The notes beneath the pieces were generated by a model. It saw only the letters and a program-made list of their open reading frames with translations. It was not told the DNA's origin and searched no databases. Both the position numbers and the translations under genes were made by a program. A DNA stretch of 64,000 nucleotides from Phytoseiulus persimilis (lineage: Eukaryota > Arthropoda > Arachnida > Mesostigmata > Phytoseiidae), in contig CM075101.1 of assembly GCA_037576195.1 (NCBI GenBank), positions 50,964,001 through 51,028,000 of the forward strand, written 5' to 3'. Of this stretch, positions 36,882-49,036 are shown one piece after another; the first letter of the stretch is position 1, and the number at the start of each line of letters is the position of its first letter.

Positions 36882-37019
36882 ATGGCCTCGCAGAAGTCCT
36901 CACCGCAACCGCGAACCGGTGTGTCGCAATCGTCCGCCTATTCCCACGTTAACAGAGGCGGCCGCGGCGGCAATCGCAGCGTGGCCGGAGGAGAACAGCA
37001 TTTGGCTAATCACCTATAA
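36882..37019 (+). CDS. Candidate small open frame, 45 codons
   Basis: The ATG at 36882 has a favourable context (A at -3, G at +4: GGAACATGG). The frame runs 45 codons to TAA at 37017 and encodes a Ser/Gln/Gly-rich peptide beginning MASQKSSPQPRTGVSQSS with a GGRGG segment. Third positions are G or C in about 70% of codons. It lies in CG-rich DNA (about 36.4-37.2 kb) that could be a promoter-proximal region. It has no homolog that I recognise. It could be a short upstream frame, a first exon, or chance. Confidence 0.18.
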   Translation: MASQKSSPQPRTGVSQSSAYSHVNRGGRGGNRSVAGGEQHLANHL

Positions 37020-40000
37020 AGATATCGAGGACGTCGACGGTGACTGTCGGTGAGAGGAGGGGCTGAAGAGGGGGATGACGGGGAGGGAGCGCTTGAAGAG
37101 GATGGTGGAGCCGCCGTCGCCGGGGCAGAAGGGATGAGGGCGTGTGGAGGGCTGGCGTCAACCGGCCTCGCCATTACCAACCGCTGCTGCTATCAGACCT
37201 AGTTGGATAATCGCCGTAAATTACGTCGAAGAAGGGTGGGCGAACGGATACGGTCGATAGCTGAGTCTGTGACGGTGTTCTGACATTGTGGATTCGCGCT
37301 ATCCGACCGTTGGGTGTAGTCGACGAAAACATGAACAATCTGCACTCAAGCCATGCAACCATTGAGGGCACTCGCAGGGTGCTTGGTTGATCGAGATTTC
37401 GCTCTCCCAGGAGAGGAATTCATGAACGCGGTCGTGGGGCCACTTCTCTCATATCTGACAGGCCCCAGTGGAAACGGTGCAGCGCGTGACCGAGACCGTA
37501 AAGAGCATCCTTAAACAGGATCGAGACTCGCGAGGTGCTCAAACAGCATCTTTGAGCAGTTCGAATATCTCAGAGCGATCGATCCGCCTAAATAACCTCC
37601 TCTGCTTTTCTCCCTCGAGAAGTTTGCATTTCCCGACGGAAACCCATAAAATTTACCCCAATCGTGCGTCGTTTCAACATTCCGAGCCCTCAAGTTTCGA
37701 AGATCCCGTCTCAGCTCGTTTTCCTCAGAAAATGCGCTCGAAGTGGACATCTCAATATCTTTGCGGCACTCGAGTTCCTCTCAAATCTCTCCCCTATAAA
37801 AGCATTCGCAGCGTAGAGGTTTGACGCCGTTTCTGATCCGCGAGACGCCTAGCATGAAATCGGTGTCGCAAACGTTGCAGAAATGCTTCATTGGCAATGG
37901 TTCGACCCCCGCACAGGTGCAATGACCGCAGAGCGATAGGATTCCCGAGTGGCAGAGGAGAACAATGTTCTTGGTACCGCATTCATTCACGCGGAGATTC
38001 GGGTGCACCCGAAGAGCACAATCCTGAGGCATGCTCGACGGAAGACTGACTTATCCAGCTTTCCGTCGCTTACATGCGGGCCTGCGACAGAGTCGATCCC
38101 TGCGAACACATTCGGTCGCATGCGAGGCGAGTTCCGCGTCGGTGGACTGCGGACGACTACCAGTTTATTTCCAGAATCCGGCTCTAATTTCCGGAATACA
38201 CTGACGCGAAGCTTGAACCATGAGTCGACTGTGCCCCTCGAATGATTGGTGACATCTATATGATTCCCACCCCGTTCACCTGAGATGCGGATGAGGTTCC
38301 AAACCTAGCAGGGGGAAAAGACGTCTGCGTCGGTAAACCTACGTCGATTGACACGTATACCACGCGTGGGGGTTCAACTGGACGTTTTAAGGACCACAAC
38401 TTCCACTAGGTGGTTACAGACCCCGATCGTTGTGAGGTCCGAGAAGGAAATCCATGATTCACCGCTCTGACGCTCTGCTGTCCCACTAGAGTGGTGTAGA
38501 GTGGTGTGGGTGGACCTGGAGATGACCGACTCCTGCTCCCCCGCATCCCAGTATCACCCACTCTCCCGTCAGTAAGGTTTTTCTTCCCACCATCTTGAAA
38601 CTGGAGCAGATGTCACAGAAATCGATGAGAACCTCGGAAAACGCGGAATCAGCTTCTGACTCATCGGGAACAGGGAAAACTCGACGCCCACTGATACCGA
38701 TCGGTTTTCATCCACTTTCCTCGCCACTCCCTGACCGGGAGCTTGCCGATAAGGATTTTTTTAAAGACGCGGGAGCCCATGCAGTGCGACTCCAGATCTT
38801 GGAGATCAAACTCCACGAGCAAATCTCAGTCGACTTGCATCTTCCACAGAATAACAGTCCGAACATCCATCCCTTGACTGCAGTTTCCCTCTCCAAGTGG
38901 GATCGAATGTTCGGATCTGATGCAATGTGGCACTGCATCAAGCCATTTCTCAATGGAGTCTTCATCTGATACTGCTCTCTGACAAGCACAGTGGGCGAAT
39001 ATCCAAGAGCTGGTATCCATTCCTCTCCTCACCGCGTAATCCCAGATATCAGGAACCGCAATCATTTCTCTACCTGGTGCCACAAAAACTCCTAACGACG
39101 TAACGTCAGATGAGATCACGAACCATAACCGGAAAAAAAGGTCGACGAGGACGGTAGATGGGACGGAGTGATGATGGTGGATGAGGCATCTCTCCGTCCG
39201 AGGACACCGAATCGAATGAGGCTTCGTCTAGTCTGCTTCGACTCGCTACCGGCCCTGGATCCCTCGCAGCGCTGTTGCGTTTCCCCTTGTCCCCGCTCGG
39301 TTCGTTGGCAGACTGATTCGTTCGTTTATCATCATAGGGGGAGCGAGGTGGCATTATCTCCGCGGTGACTCGGTGTCAACACTGAAGGGAACGACGCCTT
39401 ACCACCCGGGCCTGAATAAGACGAGCCAAAGGACCCAAACCATCCCGTTGTGGCGCACAGCCCGAACTTCTCCGCCGAGGAGACGTAGAGTTCGAGATTT
39501 TCCGATCCGGTTTGTTGTGCTCCTTCCACATCTCGTTCGCCTCACCCGCTACATTCGCATGGCTTTATTGCGGGGGGCACACAGCGGTTTTCACGTTACC
39601 CAACAAGTATCTTCGAGAAGCAGACAGAACTCCTCCTTGTGGCATGGTTCAGTCATTCCTCATGAAATCGGCACAAGGCACTTGAGATTCATATTGCGCG
39701 TGAAGCTCCTCCGGGGCGGAATCGGTAGATAACGGGACGGGCGGAATCGTATGATTGGAGTCTCTAAAAGGGCGGGGCGCGGGAATGATGTGAGCACCTA
39801 CACACCTAGACAAGCGCTGCCGGACGAAGCTGAACAGAATCGACCCCAAGAGAGCCGTTGGAGTTGTCTTTCTTGGCCGCCGTGCCCGCGAAGAAGGAGT
39901 CCGGCGGCGCCTCGACTCCTTGGAGATATGGCGTTGTTGTTGGCTGGGGGTGAACAAAGTGCTGGTTCTGTGAATGGATGGATGATTTACTCTCTTCTGA

Positions 40001-43000
40001 TCCGGGCGCTCGCTCCGAGGCAGCTCGATCGGAGTTTTTTCTTCCTCTCCGATGGTTCATTCGCCGTTTCCCGACTCCCCGCACGTAGCGAGCTCTACGA
40101 CTCTTGCAACACTCGACGCAACAGTCACGGCCCACCAGGAGCGACGTGGAACGCAAGAGACATTCCTGAACTCGGAGCAAACAGGAGCCTGTTCTGACTG
40201 ATTTTCCGCCAAAGCTCTCGCGGCCCTCAAACTGAAGACCTCTCGCGATTATGGTAACGATCGATGGCTCAAACCATGTTCCGCTGTTTCTGCCCTCGCA
40301 TCCTATCATCCATGCGTTTTTAATCCTCACTCGCAGGGCTCCACCATGTCCGCCGGTATGGACGGCAGGTATGAAGGGGAGACGAGATCGAGTAGGTTGC
40401 ATACTTTGTGCGTTGCTTGTTCCCGATCAGGGACCAAGATCTCCCGATAAGGATCCCCGCGGGAGCAGTGACTCCGCGCAGGCGACGTTATCGATGCGGC
40501 AAGCTCCCAGTTTGTTCTTGTGCGACTTTCGAGAATGGTTCCGTATTCCGTAGCTCGGACCCCAGATCTCGCCTGCGATTTTTTCGCTCCGTTTCGATCG
40601 CTCCGTTTCGAACATTGGTCACGATCATCCTAGTTCATAGTTTGTTTCTAATCATAGGTGTTTTTCTACAAGTTTCATTGTTGTGTTTTGTCATCCAGGA
40701 ATGGAACGCCACTGTCAACACCCTGCGAACCTCGGGCTCCTTACGAGGGTCTCAACTCGGAGCTCGAGAATCGGTCGTTTCCGTGGATCGATCGTCTTCG
40801 TGGCGCCGTTTTCCTCCGGACATCGAAGCAGAAGGCGACTTTGATTCGAGATTGATTCCGCCGAGCAGGCCGGTCGGCGACAGAGGTGCCTCGGAAAAAC
40901 TCCCTCTCACCCGCCCTCAGAACAGGAGAACACCCGAGCTCGAAACTCAAGCCGACGAGCGCTGTACAAGGTGGACGAAGATTTGATGGAGCCTTCTTCT
41001 ATGAAATCGTCGAGATGGCCTTAACGTCGTTTTGTCAAGGTCAAGACGTGAAGCGTTATCGCGATCTCTTTCGAGTCACGTTCCGACACGTTTTCAGCAG
41101 TTTGGTCGCTCCGATTCCACGGGCGTGCCGGGAAACTGCAATTCAAACATCATTAACTCCCCATGGCCGCTTGTTGTCATCCGATTCAAGGCGCGATTCG
41201 GCCGAACTCCCAGAACATTGCAGTCCCGCAATGCGAACGCTCGAAGCAGATGCTCGCTTGGGAAGGGATTCTTTAGTTCGATCCTGATCATGGGACACAT
41301 GAAAAGTTTGGTAGAGGTTGTGAGAGACCTCCATCTTTCGGAGCAAGGAGCATCCATCGCTCCTGGGAGCTCGATTCCGCCATTTTCCGCGCTGACCGTT
41401 TGCGTCTCTCCCGAGTTGAAATTCAGGCTGCGGTGGCGGCAGAGTCCGGAGCGATTTGGAGACATACCGAAATCTTGGGTCGGCGGTCTGACGCTGCGCG
41501 AAATTTCAGGTAAACTGCGAGCAAGTAGCGACGCTTGTCAGCAGAAGAGTTCAGCACAGCTCGTGACCGGCCGGTAAGGCCAAAGGAAGAAAGAGCGCAG
41601 GAAATTATAAACAGTTTTTCCACGTTTGCAGAGCTGTGGTATCTATTTATCTCGCTCCATCGTCAAAGCTTCGGCTATTTCACAAGCGGACCGGCGCGCG
41701 GGCAGGCGGGCTGGCGGTCGGTCGAGGCGAGTCATTAGCATGTTATATTAAACACGAGAAGAGAACAGGGCCCTGGTGCTCGCTGCCAGCACAGCTGATA
41801 CTCTTACACATGCCGGCCGGGTAGTCAATTGGCCGCTCTGCCTTCCTTCCGAAGACAGCAACCGTTGGGGAACGAGCCGCATGATGATTCGTCAGCGTCT
41901 TGACGGCCAGGACAGCCTTCGAACGGGTTTATCCAATGGTTAGGTTTTTTTCGCGAGACACCCCCGATGGCTCGGACCCGGGTTCGGTGTTCTTGCGGGC
42001 CGCGAACCCTGAAGTCATTGGAACGACTTGTCGAAACTAGTTTGCCGACCCAAACTCGCCGCACGGCGGCTCGGACCGAGGAAACTTTCGGTGGCGGGCC
42101 AAAAATATATTCCATTGAAACTCCGATGGCAGAGTATTTTTTGGGCATTGACCTCCCACAGAACTGTTGTTTGGACGGCCGAGTCCACTAGGCGGAGCAC
42201 CTCCAACCAGGGCCGGCGTCGGTGATTGCGAACCAGAGGGATATTGGTGTGATTGCATCTCTGTGCCAAGGTCACCCGAAAAACGTTCGAGGACCGGTGA
42301 GCTGTCGGCAGACAGGTCAACCGAGCGGGCTGGCACTCAATGGAAATATCACTCGGTTCACATCTCCTCCTCGTTGCCCTCTCATCGATCCTCTCGTCAA
42401 GTCCTTCGCGTTGCCGCCCCTTCTTCGTGGGGTCTGAATTCAGACTCAACATTCGAGTTCACAGTGAGGGCCGGCGGATTCCATCGGTGATTCATCTGAA
42501 TCTCCTTCAGGTCCGGATCTCGCGGTCGGAGGATACACCGCACGATGTTAGGCGTGGTGTCATCCAATCAACAGCGATTTGCCCGCGATGTCTCCCGAGA
42601 TCGATTCCGGAGCAGCAGCAGCAGCCGAGCGGGGAAGCGAGATTCCCCATGAGTGAAACAAGTGCTCCTCTCGCGGCTGGTCGGGAACTTCTCGGTCAAC
42701 TGCTCCGCTCTGCTCATTAGTTGAAGTTGAATCTCTGCTCGGTCCCGCTCCAGTCTGCCTGTATGTTTTCCAGCCGATGGCGCGGAAACATGATTCCGTA
42801 CCGTCAAAACTCCCAGACTTGTCTGCAGTTGAGGCGCTCGCAGTACGTGCGGGTTTTTTTATAGCATGGGCGACGACGCAGCTCCTCTCGAGTCTCGAAA
42901 ACAGCTCGGAAGGGATCCGTGACCACGGTTGGGAAGCAACAGTGCCGCATGCGATGATTTGAGCGGATCACGATCTCGCTCTCCCGGTCCCCGATGCAGC

Positions 43001-46000
43001 GGTCGTTCAGGATTGGCAATGCTGGGAACTTCTTCCAATAGTTTCGAATACTTCAAGGAGATCAATGAAATCGAAGATTTTCTCGGAACAATATGCGACG
43101 GCGGTGATCCTGCGCCGGACGACTGTGATCAGGAACCACTCACAATCGATGACCGGAACACTGCCGGACGAGGTTCGGACCTCGTCCGCCCGATTCTGTT
43201 TATGCAGGAAGTCTTGGAGGGGGCTCGTTTCTCTGAAGGAAAGTCTGAATGAACTTCTCACCACGGAAGAGGCGAGAGCAAGAACAGCTCGATGGATCCA
43301 TAAATTTGCCGAGTTTGATTCCGCTGACATCCACAAACCCGGGAAGAGCACCGGTCATGCGAAGCGCTGTCTCACTCACCGCGAGAGACAGAAGCCGCTT
43401 CCTTGCTGACGGCCTCGGTTATAAATGGGAAGATTTTCGTTTCTACTCAGGAACGGAAAAAGCTTCCGGCGGAATATCATGACTCTCCAGATACGGGCGG
43501 TCATGACGGTGGTTGGAAGTGATGGAGCAGGTGAAGTCCCGCTCAATCTTCCAGAAATACAAAACCGTTCGTTCCCTGAAGTGGATCGCCTTAGCTCACG
43601 ATCCAATGACATCGCCGCAATGCGCACATTCTCCAGGTTTCTGCGGATCTCACTGAAGCAATTTAAGGTGGTTCCAAAACAAGGGCTTGCATTGTCTCGA
43701 TGCATCGGAAAACACTGCTGGGTACATTGTCCATAGAAGGCCGGTAACGCAATTCGTCCGCTATTCCCAAGGCTGCAACGCAGTTGTCGTGCTGAGCACA
43801 GTCGCCGTGCCTTCATCACTATCTCTAACGCTACGGCCATCGCAGATCCGGTGTCTCGAGAAACCGAAATACGGAGAACCTGAAATACCGAGAACCCGGA
43901 GAACCGAACGCTCAAAATGCCGAAAACCAGAATCTTGAGAATCCTCTCCGTCTCATAGTAAATGGACCGAGACTTCTATGCGAAGCGCGGATTCCAGCCT
44001 TGGAAGTCGATAAGACGGCGTTTGCTTGCACCGATAAAACCCAAAACGATTCAGGTTCCGCATAAAACCTGTGAGTTTCTCGGGATCACCTCCCTTGAGG
44101 TCTTCCGGGAGAATAGGAATCAGTACCGTTACTTCAGTTTTTTGCTCAACAATGTTGCAACAGATAATTCCCAACTCGGCCGTGGCCGAGAGTGGACAAC
44201 ATGACATGTGAAAATATTGCCCCGGATATATGAAGCGGAATGGATTTTACTCGGTGGTCGAGAAGACATCGAACGTGCAAGAAGGCCAAAACATCCGAGA
44301 CTTCCGAGCGCGAGGCTCACGTTGAGCGTGAGGGAGCATCGAGGTTTCGAAGAGATGCGACCATCCGACAGAGGTTTGCTCGTCCCGGAGTACAGGCGGT
44401 AGAATCTGGGTCCAGTTACCAGCCAGCCTTATGGAACCATGTTCGTTCGGACGACGTTCCCCACGAAAACCACGCTCATAATACTCGTTGACTGAGAAGA
44501 AGCACCGGTACCGCTTGCGGCCGTCTGCGAGAAACGAGACAGGCACGGGAGAAATAAGAGAGCACAATATTCTAGCATGGCCGGGTTCGGCGCTTGACAT
44601 TCAAATCTCAGCTGCTCCCCGACGGGCGGAAACAACCTCTGGTATTCCAGGTTTCCGAGATCTCGGGCTTCTTGGATTCCGGACCCAAAACATGCGAGAT
44701 CGGTAACGGGCTCGAAGACTGCACACTCCCTCCAAAAAAGCCCCAAAAGAGGGAGGAGACTGCAGTGTGTCACGACGTTCGAATTCCTTCCGAACGCCAT
44801 TCTGGAAGACTACGAGCTGGGCTTCCTTGGGGTCTCTAAGCGGCAAAATCCGAGTTCCGGGAAGCGATACACTACTGCATGGAAATTTCGAGCCGTGTCG
44901 TTCCTCACGTCTTCGTTGACACGCAAGCTTGTCAGTTCAAGCAGGCTTGCCTGAACTCCGCATGAGAATTTTTCTCCACTCGCAATGGCTCTCCGTCGAA
45001 CCCCCGTCAAATGCTCGCAGTGGTTCAAGTCCACCTGACAACTCGAAGAAAGGTGGTGGAAGCCCGAAAGAACATCAATCGTTGCAGTATCCCGGCAGTC
45101 GACGTTCCCGACTGCAATGAACTCTTCGCGGTCCTTCAGGTTTTGAGTTCCGGCATGGAGCAATGTGTCGCTGGAATCTAATTCGGTGGTGTCATCGAAG
45201 GTCAGCCGTGGGGCCATCGAGTGGGACAAACCGTCCGCGAGACCGGGTGGCACAAATCCCTCCCTGCTTAGGACTCTCTACCGCAAAAGTCTGCTGAATC
45301 ATTCAGAAAGTCGGTGCAGGTGTGTTCACCGGCAACTACGAGCTTAGACCGGATAACTTTCCGTCTTTCAACATTGCCGAGCATCAATGGCCGGCACTGA
45401 GTCCCGCCGATGGCAAAGTTCCACCATCCGAGGTCAAACAATACGCCGATACGGGGGAGAGAGAGGGAGTTAGATAGGAGGAAGAGAGAGAGGGAGGACC
45501 GGCCGGAGGTCGTCGATTCCTCCGTTTCTTGTCGGTTGCATCCTGATCGCACCGACTGGTGACAAGACCGTTGATGTTATCGTCGACTCCGGCTCATAGT
45601 GACGATGGCGGCCATGATGATGATGGTGATGATGATGATAATGTGAACCACGGTCTTTCAGATGTGTGTCCCTCTTCTTTTGACTGCGCCGAGCCAGAGC
45701 AAGTCGTCGCTGCCCTGCTTGATGAGGCTGTATCACGCAATGCAACTTTGTGACCCAACGGCCACGTCCACCGAATGCTGCCTCGATCCCGCCTTCATCA
45801 ATCTCAATGATGATACGCAATACACCGAGTTCCCGCTCGACGTTTACCCGCTCGGACAGGAGCCCTGCGTTCGAACAGTTAGTTCGCGTCTGGCTTCCGC
45901 CACGGCTCGATTCCCGCGGGTCTGAGTGTTTCTCCGGATCTCGGGATGAGTTCGAGGCCCCGCGAGATCCAAGTGAGAATTCTGTCGAGCGCGAGGCGCA

Positions 46001-48585
46001 ATATCCTTGGCGAGAAGCTGGCCTTCGCGGAATAAAAGAGGGACGGAAACGCCCGTAAAAGAGACGATTAGGAGAAGGCATTCCTTGCGGAAGCCGATTT
46101 CTTTCCGAGCTCGATCAGAATGCCCGGGCTCGTATGCTGCGGACGAATTCTGTGATTGATTCAGCCCCGGGTCCCGGTCGGACCCTACGTGATGCGTTAC
46201 GCTTCTACTTGACAAGCAAGACACACTCTCGCGCTGCAGGCTGTTGCCTCCATCCCGTTGGACGGATCCAATAGGAGACGTGTGATGATGACGTGAGCGC
46301 GGCACCGCTGAAATTAAGTTATACAATGTACACCCGTCGAGTGTAACATTCCGCTCTGGAAGCGCTGTCCGGCCGTTGAGTTCAGTTACGAATCCCTTGG
46401 CTGCCATTTATCATCGAGACCGGCGCGGACTCGGACCGCTTGTTAATCTTCCGGCGCTCATTGCTTGCGGCGAGCACCTGGAGCGCCGTAGTCCCTACAA
46501 AAGTAGAGGAAAGATGAATTCATTCAGAGCGAAGCGAGCCGCTCAAAAGACCTGCTTGGATTTGAACAACGGGAACGAAATGGAGAAACCGCGTGTCGTC
46601 CCGAGCTCGTCTTCATATCGTTGCCGAAATTGCGGCGGATGCTCGGGAGGAGTATACCTTGACAATCGCGTTGGATCTCGCTCCCCTGGACCTTGGAGAT
46701 GATAATTGCTTGAATATCAAATCGGAATTGAGCCAAGGTGGGGTAATTAAGGTTTGCGGTGATGTTCCCGCGCGCGGAACGACTTCAGCGATTGTCGCTG
46801 TCCTGAATTCCGGTTCTGTTACGAACTCGCGCAATTCCAGTTGGGGAGACAATATCTGTCCCAGGAGTTCAGGCAATAAGGCGTGTTTTCAAATGAGCAG
46901 TCGAAAACTTCAGTCCCGCAAGCAGACTGAGTTTTTATAGCAACTATCGATGCAGAAGAGGGTCAGGCAGGTAGAGGAGTCTAGCTGCGGCACCAAGACG
47001 GCAGGTTGTCGAGGCGAACACCTACACCTCCCTTTGCACTTGGCTCCGAGGCGGGTGGATGTTTGCGGCTGGATTCCCGCTGAAAGTTCCGCCTGGGTTC
47101 GCGATTGAGTTTCCAGCGAAATTCCCAGGTGCCGCATTGGAGCTCCACATACAGCAAACCCATAGCGACGCAAGTTATTGCTGAGATTCGATTTTGTCTT
47201 ACTTTCGCTGTGTTCCTCGCAACCGTATCTGCTCGACCTGAATTTCGGGCCAGTTCCGCAACCAGGCCCACGGAGAACTCTCCCTCACGATTTCGCAGGT
47301 GTTCCTGTGGCTGGAGGGAGGTGTTGTTTCCGTACTTCAACTCTCAATCGGTTCCAACGAGTGACCTGCAGCTGTTGACGCACCGAGACTGGGCACAGCT
47401 CTCAGACCGCAGCTGTTTCGAGCTCTTAGCTGAGCTCTGTGGAATGTGAATTTGCGCGAGGCAAATGCAGCTGTTCCGGGATTTGTTTGGCAGCGGTTCC
47501 AACAACAGTACCTGCGGCTGTGTTCGAACTCCAAGAGGCTTTCTCGACTCCGCCTCAAACGTTGCGGGCCGAATTATTCGGCGTTCACGGTCCCAGACGG
47601 CTTGCGGGTAACTTTCAACTCTCCGCTTCTGCCGTCTTGCAGAGCACGAGCGTGCGTGGATTCTTGGCGAACGATTATCCCACGCCATTGTTTTTGTATT
47701 GCATTGTTCGCTTCGAGTTTTTTCCTCCGCCGTCGTTTCGAGCGTGCGAATGCGTGATGGACCCTTTGAAACTGTATGAACAAAACGAGTTCGTTGAAAC
47801 GTCGCTTCAAACTCAATATGGGGGAGCTTGGAGCAGGAGTTGCGGGAGCTCCTCCCGGGCTTCTTTGGGAGCACGCTCCACAGCACGCCGATCGCTCCGG
47901 TGTGGAATAGCACTCGGTACGCTTCCGCATCCCGCCTTACTCACTACAAGGCCCCCAACGGGATATCGTTCGCAGATGCGCGACCTGTTCCGTGATCACA
48001 ATTCTTCCCGATTCCTCTCGTTTCGGCTGCAGCCATCCGGAATCCCTCTCCCCTCCGAGATTCGACCGGACAGTTCCCGTCACCTGTCACGTTTGCTGAA
48101 CGTCACAGCGGCCGCGCAGACGCGCAAACTGTGGTTAAATCTGGAGAGAAGCGCTCCGGCAAGAGGTGGTCCAACAGACAAGAATGTTGGTTTGACTCAA
48201 TTTCCCACCGGGGAGACGTGCGTGGACGCAACCGGTCCGCGCCTTTATGCACGAGGCGAGTTGACTTCTGTACAGAGGGACGAGCTCTCGCATATGGAAT
48301 ATTCGCTTCGACATTGGATTTGCATACTTTGATATGAAAAACACGCGTCCCATGCATGTTTCCCAGTTGCGCGGATGCGATAACCCTCCTTTGACTCAAC
48401 AGCAGAACAGAATTCACACCGGGCAAAGAACGGGACTGAATCTTTCAGTGCGAGATTGGGAATGAGGCTACCTCGGGGACAGAGAAGTTCTGTGGTAAAA
48501 CATGATGATTCCGAGTGCCTGCAGAGGAATCTGGAAATGCAATGAGAGATTCCGCGCTGAAACGGATTCTTTGCGGAGTAAATGT
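37020..48585. other. Stretch without a recognised gene
   Basis: Frames of 60-200 codons overlap on both strands. An ATG-started frame of 192 codons lies at 47757-48332 on the plus strand, inside a longer 297-codon frame that opens at GTG 47439; no domain is visible. A (GAT)n-type triplet run at 45613-45642 gives a run of His codons on the minus strand. An imperfect hairpin lies near 44718-44772. No RNA gene was seen. Confidence 0.4.
45613..45642. repeat. (ATG)n/(GAT)n microsatellite
   Basis: About ten triplets of ATG with one G interruption (ATGATGATGATGGTGATG...). In the minus-strand frame it reads as a histidine run. Confidence 0.9.
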
Positions 48586-48593
48586 TGAGTGGA

Positions 48594-49036
48594 CAGTGGC
48601 GCATCTAGAGGGGACAGGGGGGCACGTGCCCCGGCGCAAAGCTGATGGACGCGCAGTTTTGGGGCCTATATCTTGCGACCGTATTTGATTTTTTTCCACA
48701 ACCGTTACCAAGGAGATGATTGAATTCCGATCCCAAACTAGCGAACGCCTCCGAGAATTAGGGGTACTTCTTGTCCGTTTCCGCGCATGCCTGGGAGATT
48801 CAAATATTCTCGGCAACGAGATCTCGCCCCAGAGAAGTTGAGGACGCAGAGCTGAGGGGCGCGGGATGAAGTTCTGCGAATCTCTTTGACTGCAATGGAG
48901 ATTCGAATCATCTCAGGCACAGGGACGTGTCCCAGAGGGTTGAGGGGGGCACGAATTCGGACCATCGCCTCTACTTTCAAGGAGGCGTATTTCTGCCGGT
49001 TTGCCCCGGGCGTGGCTTAAGCTAGATACGGCACTG
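48594..49036 (+). mobile_element. hAT-like non-autonomous element with 8-bp target duplication
   Basis: This 443-bp element starts CAGTGGCGCATCTAG and ends in the inverted form of CAGTGCCGTATCTAG. The flanks are TGAGTGGA (48586-48593) and TGAGTGGG (49037-49044), an 8-bp duplication with one change. CAG-starting tips and an 8-bp duplication are the hAT signature. Just inside the left end is the perfect palindrome GGGGCACGTGCCCC, answered near the right end by GCCCGGGGC. There is no coding frame, so it would have moved with a transposase from elsewhere. The internal sequence is shared with 18148-18706. Confidence 0.85.

Noticed and set aside
43865-43930. Repeated CCGA-AA-CCG motif
   Set aside because: Short and irregular; no stable unit length, so it is not called as a tandem repeat.
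45470-46081. 203-codon frame with a histidine run
   Set aside because: The histidine run is the translation of a GAT/ATG microsatellite and the rest has no recognisable feature.
47345-47535. Possible tandem duplication (CGGTTCCAAC ... CTGC(A/G)GCTG twice)
   Set aside because: The two blocks match over only about 30 bp and the sequence between them is not duplicated.
47439-48332. 297-codon plus-strand open frame
   Set aside because: It opens with GTG, and the first sensible ATG is at 47757. The peptide is low-information and is overlapped by a 189-codon minus-strand frame. No family was recognised.
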